Assembly (NCBI GenBank): GCA_004557245.1
Contig: SFEL01000010.1
Location: forward strand, 1-64,000
Length of the DNA: 64,000 bases
Direction: 5' to 3'
From: Clostridiales bacterium
GTDB lineage: Bacteria > Bacillota > Clostridia > Christensenellales > CAG-138
Shown here: piece after piece, positions 23,258 to 33,187 of the stretch
Position numbering within the stretch: the stretch's first letter is position 1
Layout of the letters: each line of letters starts with the position of its first letter
The notes under the pieces: generated by a model
What the model was told of the DNA's origin: nothing
Seen by the model: only the letters and a program-made list of their open reading frames with translations
Databases searched by the model: none
Made by a program: the position numbers and the translations under genes

Positions 23258-26215
23258 ATGAGCGAAAGAATGACTCCCATACCCTTTAAGCAGCTTATGA
23301 CCTGGATAAAGGAGGAGCACGACAACTTCGGCACCGTCTTCGGCGTAAACGCGCCATATGTAAAAAAGAACGGCAAGACCCTTCCCCTGTTCAAAGAAAA
23401 GCTGGAGACCCCCTTCGGCCCCGCCGCAGGCCCGAACACCCAGCTTGCACAGAATATAGTGGCCGCATACTATGCCGGCGCCCGCTTCTTTGAGCTCAAG
23501 ACCGTACAGAAGATGGACGGCGACGACCTTGCCGCCTGCATCAACCGCCCCTGCATATGGACCAAGGACGAGGGCTACAACTGCGAGTGGTCCACCGAGC
23601 TGTATGTTCCCCAGGCGTTTGACGAGTACGTCAAGGCCTGGTTCGCAATCCGCATAATCAGCAGGCTTTACGGCCTGGGAGCCGAGGACGGTTTCATGTT
23701 CAACGCAAGCGTCGGCTACGACCTGGCGGGCATAAAGACCCCGAAGATGGATAAGTTCATCGAGGGCATCAGGGACGCTTCCAACACTCCCATATTCAAG
23801 GAGTGCATGGAGGTGGGCTGCGAGCTGTTCCCCGAGCTTGACGGGTACATCAGGGCGACTCCCTCCCGCATCTGCGACGGCGTGACGGTATCCACCCTCC
23901 ACGGCTGCCCCCCAAACGAGATAGAAGCCATAGCTTCCTACCTTATAACCGAAAAACACTTCAATACCTTCGTAAAGTGCAATCCCACCATACTGGGCTA
24001 TGAGTTCGCACGCTCAAGGCTCGACTCCATGGGCTATGACTACATTGCCTTTGACGACAGGCACTTCCGCGAGGACCTCCAGTATAAGGACGCCGTCCCA
24101 ATGTTCCACAGGCTCAAGGAGCTGGCGGAAAAGAACGGCCTGGAGTTTGGGCTGAAGCTCTCCAACACCTTCCCGGTGGACGTAAAGGCAAACGAGCTGC
24201 CCAGCGAGGAGATGTACATGAGCGGCCGCGCCCTGTATCCTCTGACCATAGAGATGGCCAACCGTTTTGCAAACGAGTTCAAGGGCGCGCTTCGCATATC
24301 CTACAGCGGCGGCGCAGACTTCTTCAACATAAAGCAGCTGTTTGAGGCGGGCATATGGCCCATAACCATGGCTACCACCATACTGAAGCCCGGCGGATAC
24401 GGCCGCATGGTGCAGCTGGGCAACCTGCTTGACGAGTGCGAGTTCAAGCCCTTCGCCGGCGTGGACTACAAGGCTGTGGCCAGGCTTTCCGAGGAAGCGC
24501 CCACCAACTTCCACTATGTAAAGCCAATCAAGGAAGCTCCCGACAGGAAGATGGGCAAGGACAAGGTACTGCCCCTTATAGACTGCTTCAGGGCCCCCTG
24601 CAAGAGCGGCTGCCCCTTCGGCCAGGATATACCCGAATACATAGAGCTGTGCGGCAAGGGCCTGTTCCTTGAGGCATTGCAGGTTATAACCGCAAAGAAC
24701 CCCCTGCCCTTTATCACCGGTACCATATGCGCCCATCACTGCATGGATAAGTGTATGCGCAACCACTACGAGTGTCCCGTGAATATCCGCGGCACAAAGC
24801 TTCAGGCGGCAGAGGGAGCATTCGAGGAACTGCTGGCTATAACCGAGATGAGCCATGAAGGCAAGAAGGTTGCCGTTATAGGCGGCGGCCCCGCAGGACT
24901 TGCTGCTGCCTACCACGCCCAGAAGCATGGCCTTCGGGCCACCGTATTCGAGAAGCGCGAGACTCTGGGCGGAATAGTACGCAATGTGATCCCCGGCTTC
25001 CGTATCGATGACGACGCCATTGATAACGACGTGGCGCTCATAAAGAAGACCGGCGCAGAGTTCGTGATGGGCAAGGAAGCTCCCGATGTGAAGGAGCTTA
25101 AGGCCATGGGCTTTGACTACATAGTGCTTGCCTGCGGCGCAGAAAAGAAGGGCTGCCTCAATATCGAGGGCAACGTGATGAACGTTATCGACTTCCTGTA
25201 CGCCTTTAAGAACGGCGGCGAGCTGAAGCTGGGCAGGAACGTGGCGGTAGTCGGCGGCGGAAACACCGCAATGGACGCAGCCCGCGCCGCAAAGCGCGCC
25301 GAGGGCGTGGAGAAGGTGACGCTGGTATACCGCCGCAACCGCAGGTATATGCCCGCGGATCTGGAGGAGCTGGAGCTGGCCATAGAGGACGGCGTGGAGT
25401 TCATGGAGCTGGTTTCCCCCGTAAAGCAGGCAAACGGCAAGCTCGTTTGCAATAAGATGAAGCTGGGCGATAAGGACGCTTCCGGCCGCCGCGTACCCGT
25501 GGAGACCGGCGAGACCGTTGAGGTGGACGCGGATACCGTAATCGCCGCCGTAGGCGAGAAGGTAGACCTGGAACTGCTTGGCAGGTATGGCATAGCTGCC
25601 GATGCCTACAAGAAGGGCAATAAGAAATACGGCGATGTGTACGTAGTGGGCGACGCGAGCCGTGGTCCCGCCACCGTAGCCGACGCCATAGCCGACGCCA
25701 AGTGGGTAATCGAGGACATTACCGGCCGCGAGATAGTTGCGGACATCCCCGAGGAGGCCAAGCCCGATAAAGAAGAGACGCTGCTGCGCAAGATGAAGCT
25801 TCAGATGCCCGGCAAGTGCGAGGCGGACCGCTGCATCAACTGCAATACCGTCTGCGAGTGCTGCGTATCTGTCTGCCCCAACAGGGCAAACGTGGCTATA
25901 GCGGTTCCCGGGAAGGAGATGCGCCAGATACTGCATGTGGACTACATGTGCAACGAGTGCGGCAACTGCGCACACTTCTGCCCCTATACCGACGGCAGGC
26001 CTTATAAGGATAAGTTTACCCTCTTTGCCAACGAGAAGGACTTTGAGGACAGCGAGAACAACGGCTTCATGGTGGTATGCACCAAGTGCCCCAAGGTAAA
26101 GGTACGTCTCGGCGGCGCGGTCAAGGAATACACCCTTGACGGCAAGACCGGATTGGGCGACCTTGAGGACCTGATGCTCACCGTAATAAAGGAGCACAGC
26201 TATCTTCTGGGCTAA
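23258..26215 (+). CDS. ygfK: YgfK-type Fe-S flavoprotein (putative selenate reductase subunit)
   Basis: A 985-residue YgfK protein. The N-terminal part (1-430) is a dihydroorotate/dihydropyrimidine dehydrogenase-like barrel (FGPAAGPNTQLAQNI, STLHGCPPNEIEAIA). It is followed by the Fe-S entry CRAPCKSGCPFGQDIPEY near 450, a GltD-like module with FAD motif VIGGGPAGLAAAYHA (near 540) and NAD(P) motif VVGGGNTAMDAARAAK (near 663), and a C-terminal ferredoxin part with Cys clusters near 858 (CINCNTVCECCVSVC) and 897 (CNECGNCAHFC). The selenate-reductase name comes from E. coli; in purine clusters it is more likely an electron-transfer partner of the molybdenum hydroxylase. This is inference. Confidence 0.94.
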   Translation: MSERMTPIPFKQLMTWIKEEHDNFGTVFGVNAPYVKKNGKTLPLFKEKLETPFGPAAGPNTQLAQNIVAAYYAGARFFELKTVQKMDGDDLAACINRPCIWTKDEGYNCEWSTELYVPQAFDEYVKAWFAIRIISRLYGLGAEDGFMFNASVGYDLAGIKTPKMDKFIEGIRDASNTPIFKECMEVGCELFPELDGYIRATPSRICDGVTVSTLHGCPPNEIEAIASYLITEKHFNTFVKCNPTILGYEFARSRLDSMGYDYIAFDDRHFREDLQYKDAVPMFHRLKELAEKNGLEFGLKLSNTFPVDVKANELPSEEMYMSGRALYPLTIEMANRFANEFKGALRISYSGGADFFNIKQLFEAGIWPITMATTILKPGGYGRMVQLGNLLDECEFKPFAGVDYKAVARLSEEAPTNFHYVKPIKEAPDRKMGKDKVLPLIDCFRAPCKSGCPFGQDIPEYIELCGKGLFLEALQVITAKNPLPFITGTICAHHCMDKCMRNHYECPVNIRGTKLQAAEGAFEELLAITEMSHEGKKVAVIGGGPAGLAAAYHAQKHGLRATVFEKRETLGGIVRNVIPGFRIDDDAIDNDVALIKKTGAEFVMGKEAPDVKELKAMGFDYIVLACGAEKKGCLNIEGNVMNVIDFLYAFKNGGELKLGRNVAVVGGGNTAMDAARAAKRAEGVEKVTLVYRRNRRYMPADLEELELAIEDGVEFMELVSPVKQANGKLVCNKMKLGDKDASGRRVPVETGETVEVDADTVIAAVGEKVDLELLGRYGIAADAYKKGNKKYGDVYVVGDASRGPATVADAIADAKWVIEDITGREIVADIPEEAKPDKEETLLRKMKLQMPGKCEADRCINCNTVCECCVSVCPNRANVAIAVPGKEMRQILHVDYMCNECGNCAHFCPYTDGRPYKDKFTLFANEKDFEDSENNGFMVVCTKCPKVKVRLGGAVKEYTLDGKTGLGDLEDLMLTVIKEHSYLLG

Positions 26216-26326
26216 GCTTATATAATAATGCTTAAAATAAGCCGGGGACTCAGCATATATGGGCCCCCGGAGTATTGCTTTTAAGAGATAAGTAAGAATA
26301 AGAGACGAAAAAGAAAGGAAACGCTT

Positions 26327-28909
26327 ATGTCCACATTTGTTGTGAACGGTCAGACCGTTACGGCAGAGAAAAACAAAAAGCTTCTTCGCTTTCTCAGGGA
26401 CGATTTGGGCCTTACCTCCGTCAAGGACGGGTGCAGCGAGGGCGCCTGCGGCGCCTGCACCGTAATAATAGACGGCGTTACCTGCAAGGCCTGCGTGCCG
26501 GATACCGACAGGCTGGAAGGGCGCAATATAGTTACCGTAGAGGGCTTGAGCGACTGGGAAAAGGAGATGTACACCTTCGCCTACGGAGAGGCGGGGGCGG
26601 TGCAGTGCGGCTTTTGCATACCCGGCATGGTGATGTGCACAAAGGCACTGCTGGATAAGAATCCCGACCCCACAGAGGCGGAGATGCGCCACGCCATACG
26701 CAACAACTATTGCCGCTGCACGGGCTATGTTAAGATAATCGCCGCTATCAGGCTGGCGGCCCAGATAAAGCGCACCGGCGTAATACCGGAGCCTTCCAAC
26801 GACGACTGGAAGATAGGCTCCTGCGTACACCGCGTTGACGTTGAGGAAAAGGTTCTGGGCACCGGCAAGTACCCCGATGACTACTATATGGAGGGGATGC
26901 TGTACGGCTCCGCCCTGAGAAGCAAATACCCCCGCGCCCGCGTGCTGTCCATAGATACCTCAGCCGCAAGGGCATTGCCCGGAGTGGCGGCTGTGCTGAC
27001 AGCCGAGGATATACCGGGGGAAAACAAGATAGGCCATCTTAAACACGATCAATACACACTTATACCCGTGGGCGGCCTTGTGCATTATCTGGGCGACGCT
27101 ATCGCCCTGGTTGCTGCCGAGGACAGGGAGACCCTCGAAAAGGCAAAGAAGCTCATCAAGGTGGAATACGAGGTGCTGCCGGCCATCCATAATATTCAGG
27201 AGGCGGGTGCAGCCGGTGCCCCAAAGGTATTCGACGAGGAAAAGGACAACATATGCGCTTATAAGCATATCAGCCGGGGCGATGCCGAGGGCGAGATAAG
27301 CAGGGCAAAGCACGTAATAAGCCGGCACTTTGAAACGCCCTGGACCGAGCATGCCTTCCTCGAGCCCGAGTGCGCTGTGTCCTATATAGATCAAGACGGG
27401 GACGTATTCATATACTCCACCGACCAGTCTGCCCACCAGACGCTGCACGAATGCTGCATGGTGCTGGGGACGGATAAGGTAAAGGTGCAGAACGCACTGG
27501 TAGGCGGCGGCTTCGGCGGCAAGGAGGATATGACGGTGCAGCACCACGCGGCGCTGCTCACCTACGTTACCCGCCGCCCCGTCAAGGTAAAGCTCACCCG
27601 CGCCGAGTCATTGCTCGTACACCCAAAGAGACATCATTTTGAGATGGACTTTACCATGGGCTGCGACGAAAACGGCATAATAAAGGGCGTAAAAGCAAAG
27701 GTGTATACAGATACCGGCGCCTTCGCGTCGCTGGGCGGCCCGGTGCTTGAACGGGCATGCACCCATGCAGCAGGCCCCTACAATTACCAGAACTTCGAGA
27801 TAGAGGGCACTGCCTATTACACCAACAATCCGCCAGCCGGCGCGTTCCGCGGCTTCGGCGTTACTCAAACCTGCTTTGCCACAGAGAGCCTTCTCAACAT
27901 GATGGCGGACGAGATAGGCATAACACCCTGGGAGATACGCTACCGCAACGCCATACGCCCCGGCCAGGTGCTGCCCAACGGACAGATAGTGGACGAGTCC
28001 ACCGGCCTTGTGGAGACCCTTGAGGCAATAAAGCCCTACTACGATGAGGCGATAGCAGCCGGCAAACCCGTGGGCCTTGGCTGCGCGATGAAGAACGCAG
28101 GCGTGGGCGTAGGCATACCGGATACCGGCCGTGTAAAGCTCATAGTGGGCGACGACGGCAAGGTACATATATTCTCCGGTGCTTCCTGCATAGGCCAGGG
28201 CCTTGGCACCGTGCTTGTGCAGATGATGGTCAGCAATACCGACCTTACCCGGGATGACATAGTATACGAGCGGAGCAACACCTGGATATCACCGGATTCC
28301 GGCACCACCTCCGGCTCCCGCCAGACGCTTATCACGGGGGAAGCCTGTCGCCGGGCCTGCGAGAAGCTCATGGAGGACCGCCGGGCAGGGCTGAGCCTCC
28401 AGCAGATGAAGGGAAGGGTGTACTACGGCGAGTATCTCGCAAAGACCGACCCGTTGGGTGCGGACGTTCCTAACCCAGTATCACATGTGGCATACGGCTA
28501 CGCCACACAGCTGTGCATACTCGATAAGAAGACCGGCCGTGTAGAGCACATGATAGCCGCTCACGACGTAGGCAAGGCCGTTAATCCTCTCTCCTGCGAG
28601 GGGCAGATAGAGGGCGGAGTGGTGATGTCCATGGGCTATGCCCTAAGGGAGAAGTATCCCATAGACGATAACTGCAAGCCCATAGAGAAGTATGGCTCAC
28701 TGGGCCTGTTCAGAGCCCACGAGCTGCCGGAGATAACGGCACTGGTCATAGATAAGCCGGGTCTCAAGGTGGCCTGCGGAGCAATAGGCATAGGCGAGAT
28801 AACCTCCATACCCACCGCACCCGCCATAGCCGACGCTTACTACAGGCTGGACGGGGAGCGCAGGTACAGCCTGCCCCTTTGCAATACTCCATACGAGAGA
28901 AGGGGGTAA
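26327..28909 (+). CDS. Selenium-dependent xanthine dehydrogenase (fused 2Fe-2S and molybdopterin subunits)
   Basis: An 860-residue molybdenum hydroxylase that oxidises xanthine or another purine. Residues 1-150 carry two 2Fe-2S clusters (DGCSEGACGACTVIIDG near 34-50, and CGFC...CRCTGY near 93-131). The rest is the molybdopterin domain with GGGFGGKEDMTVQHH (near 392), GAFRGFGVTQ, GQGLGT (near 624) and the catalytic Glu in GIGEITSIPT (near 822). The FAD domain of classical XDH is absent, so electrons must leave to another protein: the ferredoxin encoded five bases downstream and YgfK are the natural acceptors. Architecture and neighbours match the family whose Mo site carries labile selenium. 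Confidence 0.92.
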   Translation: MSTFVVNGQTVTAEKNKKLLRFLRDDLGLTSVKDGCSEGACGACTVIIDGVTCKACVPDTDRLEGRNIVTVEGLSDWEKEMYTFAYGEAGAVQCGFCIPGMVMCTKALLDKNPDPTEAEMRHAIRNNYCRCTGYVKIIAAIRLAAQIKRTGVIPEPSNDDWKIGSCVHRVDVEEKVLGTGKYPDDYYMEGMLYGSALRSKYPRARVLSIDTSAARALPGVAAVLTAEDIPGENKIGHLKHDQYTLIPVGGLVHYLGDAIALVAAEDRETLEKAKKLIKVEYEVLPAIHNIQEAGAAGAPKVFDEEKDNICAYKHISRGDAEGEISRAKHVISRHFETPWTEHAFLEPECAVSYIDQDGDVFIYSTDQSAHQTLHECCMVLGTDKVKVQNALVGGGFGGKEDMTVQHHAALLTYVTRRPVKVKLTRAESLLVHPKRHHFEMDFTMGCDENGIIKGVKAKVYTDTGAFASLGGPVLERACTHAAGPYNYQNFEIEGTAYYTNNPPAGAFRGFGVTQTCFATESLLNMMADEIGITPWEIRYRNAIRPGQVLPNGQIVDESTGLVETLEAIKPYYDEAIAAGKPVGLGCAMKNAGVGVGIPDTGRVKLIVGDDGKVHIFSGASCIGQGLGTVLVQMMVSNTDLTRDDIVYERSNTWISPDSGTTSGSRQTLITGEACRRACEKLMEDRRAGLSLQQMKGRVYYGEYLAKTDPLGADVPNPVSHVAYGYATQLCILDKKTGRVEHMIAAHDVGKAVNPLSCEGQIEGGVVMSMGYALREKYPIDDNCKPIEKYGSLGLFRAHELPEITALVIDKPGLKVACGAIGIGEITSIPTAPAIADAYYRLDGERRYSLPLCNTPYERRG

Positions 28910-28913
28910 CAAC

Positions 28914-29393
28914 ATGGCTATAAAGAAGAAATTCCCATATAAGGCCGCTTTTGTGGCCTGCAACGGCGGCTGCCGGGCCAAGGACTGCAGGTACGGCTGC
29001 ATAGGCTGCGGGACCTGCGTTTCCGCATGCAGGTTTGGAGCTATAACGCTGAACGAGTACGGCGCTGCCGAGGTGGACGAAGAAAAGTGCATAGGCTGCG
29101 GTATGTGCGCACGTGCCTGCCCTCAGGGCATAATCAGCGTTCACCAGAGCGCCTGCAATATAGCCGTCAAGTGCTCCAACGGGGATAAAGGCCCGGAAGC
29201 CCGCAAGCAGTGTGAGGTAAGCTGCATAGGCTGCGGCATATGCGAAAGGACCTGTACCGCCGGAGCCATAAAGGTAAAGGACAACTGCGCTGTCATAGAC
29301 GAAGAATACTGCCTCAGCTGCGGCATGTGCGCCGTAAAGTGCCCGCGCGGGGTGATACGCGACCTTCGGGGCATACTCACGCCGAAAAACTGA
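28914..29393 (+). CDS. RnfB-like polyferredoxin (four 4Fe-4S motifs)
   Basis: A 159-residue iron-sulfur protein. After an N-terminal CNGGCRAKDCRYGC segment of RnfB flavour it has four cluster motifs: CIGCGTCVSAC, CIGCGMCARAC, CIGCGICERTC and CLSCGMCAVKC, each followed by P or a basic residue. It has no membrane anchor. It starts five bases after the xanthine dehydrogenase with AGGGGG upstream, so it is probably that enzyme's electron acceptor or relays electrons to YgfK. The terminator at 29410 ends the operon. Confidence 0.9.
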   Translation: MAIKKKFPYKAAFVACNGGCRAKDCRYGCIGCGTCVSACRFGAITLNEYGAAEVDEEKCIGCGMCARACPQGIISVHQSACNIAVKCSNGDKGPEARKQCEVSCIGCGICERTCTAGAIKVKDNCAVIDEEYCLSCGMCAVKCPRGVIRDLRGILTPKN

Positions 29394-29409
29394 TATATGG
29401 ACTTACAAG

Positions 29410-29441
29410 TGCCGAAGCGAAAACTTCGGCATTTTTTTATT
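29410..29441 (+). terminator. Terminator of the ssnA-ygfK-xdh operon
   Basis: GCCGAAG / CTTCGGC with loop CGAAAA is followed by seven Ts. Confidence 0.9.
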
Positions 29442-29476
29442 TATTGTTTCTTGGCGAACAATTTACGGCAGCCTTA

Positions 29477-29506
29477 TTGCTATTCCGGTATACACAGTGA
29501 TAATAT
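29477..29506 (+). promoter_or_regulatory. Candidate promoter of trkA-trkH
   Basis: TTGCTA, 18-base spacer, TAATAT, 42 bases before the trkA start. Confidence 0.5.
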
Positions 29507-29548
29507 AGAGCCAAATCACTGTAAGCGAAAGTAAGAAAGGAAGCTTTG

Positions 29549-30913
29549 ATGAATATAGTAGTAGTGGGCGATGGCAAGGTGGGCTATACCCTAACGGCAA
29601 GTCTTTCCAAGGAAGGCCACGACGTTACCGTAATAGACAACCGGCCGGATACGCTGCGCAATACCACAAACGAGCTGGACGTAATATGTATAGAGGGCAA
29701 TGGCGTCAGCTACGCGGTACAGAGCGAGGCGGGGGTGCAGAAGGCAGACCTTCTCATAGCCGCAACCAGTGCCGACGAGATAAACATGCTGGCCTGCATG
29801 GTAGCCAAGAAGCTGGGCGCGAAGCATACCATAGCGAGGGTGCGCGACCCGCAGTACCAGCAGCAGATGTTCTTCCTTAAGGAAGAGCTGGGGCTGTCAG
29901 TGGTGGTAAATCCCGAACAGTCCGCAGCGTCCGAGATATCCCGCCTTATGCGCTTTGTACCCGCTATTAAGGCTGAGCCCTTTGCAAAGGGCAGGATAGA
30001 CCTTGTGGAGTTCAAGGTAAAGGAGAACAGCCCGCTGGACGGCGTACAGCTTTCCGACTTTTACAGGCAATTTAAGGTAAAGATATTGGTCTGCGCCGCC
30101 CGCCGAGGCGAGGAGGTTTTCATACCCAAGGGCAATTTCATCATACGCAGCGGCGATAAGCTTACCATACTCGCTGCCCCTGCCGAGATAAGCAACTTTT
30201 TCAGGACCGTGGGTACCTTCCAGCGCAAGGTTAGGGACGTGATGGTGGTAGGCGGCGGCAGAATAGCCTATTACCTTGCACGCCAGCTAATAGAGACAGG
30301 AATACATGTAAAGATAATCGAGAAGGACGAAAAACGCTGCAACCAGCTGTTCGATCTGCTGCCCAAGGCCACCATACTCCACGGCGACGGCACGGATCAC
30401 GAGCTGCTCAGCGAGGAAGGGCTGGATAAGACGGACGCTCTTATAGCCCTTACCGGTATCGACGAGGAAAACATCATACTTTCCATGTACGCCAACTCCC
30501 TGAATGTGGATAAGGTGGTTACCAAGGTAAACAACGCGCGCCTTGCGGATATGCTGGCTCCCATGGGTATAGAAAGCATAATCTCCCCCAAGGAGATAGC
30601 GGCCAACCGCATAATAAGCTACGTCCGCGCCATGACCAACGCCACCGGCAGCAATGTGGAGATGCTGTACAGGCTGGCGGACAACAAGGTAGAGGCGCTG
30701 GAGTTCCGCGTGCGGGAAAGCTCACGCTGTATAGGAGTACCCCTCAAGGATATGCCGATAAAGGACGACGTGCTCGTAGGCGCCATAATTCGCGGCGGAA
30801 CCTGCATAATCCCAGGAGGCGACGACGTTATAAAGGCCCACGATTCCGTCATAGTTGTAACTACCATGAACGGGCTGCACGAATTGGATAAGATCCTCAA
30901 GGAAAAAGAGTAA
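29549..30913 (+). CDS. trkA: Trk potassium uptake protein TrkA
   Basis: A 454-residue cytoplasmic subunit that binds nucleotides and gates the potassium channel encoded next. Two RCK modules are in tandem: the first Rossmann motif is VVGDGKVGYTLTASLSKEGHDVTVID (residues 4-29) and the second is VVGGGRIAYYLARQLIETGIHVKIIE (near 232), each followed by a TrkA-C domain (VQLSDFYRQFKVKI... and VPLKDMPIKDDV...). The ATG at 29549 is preferred over the TTG three bases earlier; GAAAGGAAG precedes it. trkH starts seven bases after the stop. Confidence 0.95.
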   Translation: MNIVVVGDGKVGYTLTASLSKEGHDVTVIDNRPDTLRNTTNELDVICIEGNGVSYAVQSEAGVQKADLLIAATSADEINMLACMVAKKLGAKHTIARVRDPQYQQQMFFLKEELGLSVVVNPEQSAASEISRLMRFVPAIKAEPFAKGRIDLVEFKVKENSPLDGVQLSDFYRQFKVKILVCAARRGEEVFIPKGNFIIRSGDKLTILAAPAEISNFFRTVGTFQRKVRDVMVVGGGRIAYYLARQLIETGIHVKIIEKDEKRCNQLFDLLPKATILHGDGTDHELLSEEGLDKTDALIALTGIDEENIILSMYANSLNVDKVVTKVNNARLADMLAPMGIESIISPKEIAANRIISYVRAMTNATGSNVEMLYRLADNKVEALEFRVRESSRCIGVPLKDMPIKDDVLVGAIIRGGTCIIPGGDDVIKAHDSVIVVTTMNGLHELDKILKEKE

Positions 30914-30919
30914 AGGCAT

Positions 30920-32362
30920 ATGAATTATCGCGTGTTGGGAAGGATACTTGGCCTTGCGCTGGTAACAGAGGCGGCGCTTATGGTGCCGTCCATGCTGATA
31001 GGCCTGTATCACGGAGAATCTATACTGGGGTTTAGTACTACCATAGGCATACTGCTGATAGTCGGTATGCTGCTGCTGTCCTTTAAGCCTAAGGACAACA
31101 ATATATTCGCCCGGGAGGGCTTTTTAGGCGTGTCATTCTCATGGATACTACTGTCCATGTTCGGTGCGCTGCCCTTTACCATAGAAAAGATGATACCCGA
31201 CTATGTGGGCGCTGTGTTTGAGGTGGCGTCCGGCTTTACCACCACCGGCGCGTCTGTGCTGACAGCCATTGAGGGCTGCCCTTACGGGCTGCTGTTCTGG
31301 CGCAGCTTCACCAACTGGGTGGGCGGCATGGGAGTGCTTGTATTTATAATGGCAGTGCTGCCCCTTGCAGATGACCGCAGTATGCATATAATGCGTGCGG
31401 AGGTCCCCGGCCCCGTGGTCGGCAAGCTGGTGCCCAAGGCCAGGCAGAGCGCCATGATACTGTATGGGATATATGTGGTGATAAGCATATTGGAGGTAGT
31501 GTTCCTGATGGCGGGCGGCATGCCGCTTTACGACGCGCTGGTGAGCACCTTCGCCACTGCAGGTACCGGCGGCTTCAGCGTAAAGAACGCCAGCATAGCT
31601 GGGTATAACAGCCCATATGCGGAATACGTCATAAGCGTGTTCCTGCTGCTGTTCTCCATAAACTTCAACCTGTACTTCTTCATACTGTTGAAGAACATAA
31701 AGCCCATATTCAAAAACGAGGAGCTGCGCTGGTTCCTGGGCATAGTCGCTGTGAGCGTCATAGCGGTAGCAATAAACATACGCAACATGTATCCTGCGGC
31801 GGAGGAAACCATACGTAAAGCGCTGTTCCAGGTGGCCAGCATAATATCTACGGCGGGTTTTTCCACCGCTGATTTTGACAAGTGGCCGGAGCTTTCAAGG
31901 AGCATCCTGGTCTGCCTTATGTTAATCGGCGCCTGTGCAGGCAGCACCGGCGGCGGAATAAAGATATCACGGCTCCTCATACTCATGAAGTCCGCAAAGT
32001 GCGAGGTGCGGCGCATGATGCACCCCCGTTCAGTTAACCGGGTAAAGCTGGACGGCAAGACAATAGGCGACGAGGTGCTGCACAATACCCTCATTTTTTT
32101 CGTGCTGTATATGTTCATAGTTGCCGTGTCTACGCTGCTTGTGGCATCCTTTGACGAGTGCGACTTTACGACCAATCTTACGGCGGTGATTGCCTGCATG
32201 GGAAATATAGGCCCCGGTCTCGGCAGGGTAGGTCCTATGGGTAACTATTCGGATTTTTCTGCTTTGTCCAAGATAGTGCTGACGCTGGATATGCTCATAG
32301 GCAGGCTGGAGATATTCCCGATAATAATGGTCTTTACGCCGGAAACCTGGAAGAAGGTATAA
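30920..32362 (+). CDS. trkH: Trk potassium transporter membrane subunit TrkH
   Basis: A 480-residue integral membrane protein forming the K+-conducting subunit of the Trk system. The four pore-loop glycine filters are recognisable: ASGFTTTGASV, STFATAGTGGFSV, STAGFSTADF and ACMGNIGPGLG. LIGACAGSTGGGIKISR and the long helix FWRSFTNWVGGMGVLVFIMAVLP are also characteristic. The length is normal. It is coupled to trkA, and the terminator at 32361 ends the operon. Confidence 0.95.
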   Translation: MNYRVLGRILGLALVTEAALMVPSMLIGLYHGESILGFSTTIGILLIVGMLLLSFKPKDNNIFAREGFLGVSFSWILLSMFGALPFTIEKMIPDYVGAVFEVASGFTTTGASVLTAIEGCPYGLLFWRSFTNWVGGMGVLVFIMAVLPLADDRSMHIMRAEVPGPVVGKLVPKARQSAMILYGIYVVISILEVVFLMAGGMPLYDALVSTFATAGTGGFSVKNASIAGYNSPYAEYVISVFLLLFSINFNLYFFILLKNIKPIFKNEELRWFLGIVAVSVIAVAINIRNMYPAAEETIRKALFQVASIISTAGFSTADFDKWPELSRSILVCLMLIGACAGSTGGGIKISRLLILMKSAKCEVRRMMHPRSVNRVKLDGKTIGDEVLHNTLIFFVLYMFIVAVSTLLVASFDECDFTTNLTAVIACMGNIGPGLGRVGPMGNYSDFSALSKIVLTLDMLIGRLEIFPIIMVFTPETWKKV

Positions 32363-32398
32363 AAAACAGGGTGGCTTTTGCCACCCTGCTGTTTTTTG
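32361..32398. terminator. Bidirectional terminator between trkH and pssA
   Basis: CAGGGTGGC / GCCACCCTG with flanking A- and T-tracts, between convergent genes. Confidence 0.88.
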
Positions 32399-32400
32399 CT

Positions 32401-33018
32401 TTACAGGGCCGATACTATCATGCCGGCCTCAGCAACTATCAAAGCTCCTGCGGCTATTATGCCGGGCAAACGGAGCTTTTTTATTCTGAGTGGAGATATG
32501 AAGGCCAGAGCCATTATCGGGAACATTATATTGAACAGGCTGACGGCGCCGGCGTTTGTGTAAGAGCTTATGAGATATACGGCAGGCATCACTATGCATA
32601 CCGCGGTGACAGGCAGGCCGAGGTAATGGGTGCGGTCCTCGGTTGATTCCTCCTGCCGCTTTTCCTCGGTGACGTTGAAGTAGCCCAGGCGTATGAGCGC
32701 CGCCAGCACATACAGCGAAAGCAGCGCGTGAGATACTATGCTCTTCATGCCGAAGGCCGCGCCTATGGAAGCGGGCAGCACACCAAAGCAGACAAGGTCG
32801 TTCAGTGAATCTATCTGTATGCCGAAGCGCTTGCCGTCTGCCGTGCGGTCCTTTTTTGAGCGGGCAATCTTGCCGTCAAAGGTATCTATGACGCCGCAGC
32901 ATATGAGGCAGAGAAGACCTGCGGCCGGGTTTCCTGCGGCGGACGAATATATGCCGTGTAAGGCTATAAAAAGCGCCCCATAGGTCGCTATGACGGTGTA
33001 ATCGTAGAATCCTATCAT
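32401..33018 (-). CDS. pssA: CDP-diacylglycerol--serine O-phosphatidyltransferase-like enzyme
   Basis: A 205-residue membrane enzyme of the CDP-alcohol phosphotransferase family, of the PssA type that makes phosphatidylserine. The motif DTFDGKIARSKKDRTADGKRFGIQIDSLND (Asp 45, 48, 70, 74) has the long insertion between AR and G that is usual for PssA rather than PgsA. Six or more hydrophobic helices follow. I took the ATG at 33018; AAAGGAG lies 13 bases upstream, a slightly long gap, and no better in-frame start exists. It is a single gene. Substrate is inferred from motif spacing. Confidence 0.85.
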   Translation of the reverse strand: MIGFYDYTVIATYGALFIALHGIYSSAAGNPAAGLLCLICCGVIDTFDGKIARSKKDRTADGKRFGIQIDSLNDLVCFGVLPASIGAAFGMKSIVSHALLSLYVLAALIRLGYFNVTEEKRQEESTEDRTHYLGLPVTAVCIVMPAVYLISSYTNAGAVSLFNIMFPIMALAFISPLRIKKLRLPGIIAAGALIVAEAGMIVSAL

Positions 33019-33143
33019 ATTGCTTGCAACGCTCCTTTGAAACAAGACTTGTGGTAAATATAACACATTTATTTTACACGAAATACGTCATTTTGCCAAT
33101 CCGATATAATGATTAAGTATAAACTCACAATGTCAGTAGCAAA

Positions 33144-33171
33144 TAAAAATGGCTGCCGCTTTGCGGCAGCC
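33144..33171 (-). terminator. Terminator of the amino-acid permease gene
   Basis: On the minus strand, GCTGCCGC / GCGGCAGC is followed by CATTTTTATTT. Confidence 0.85.
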
Positions 33172-33187
33172 CAATGGTATGTCCTTT

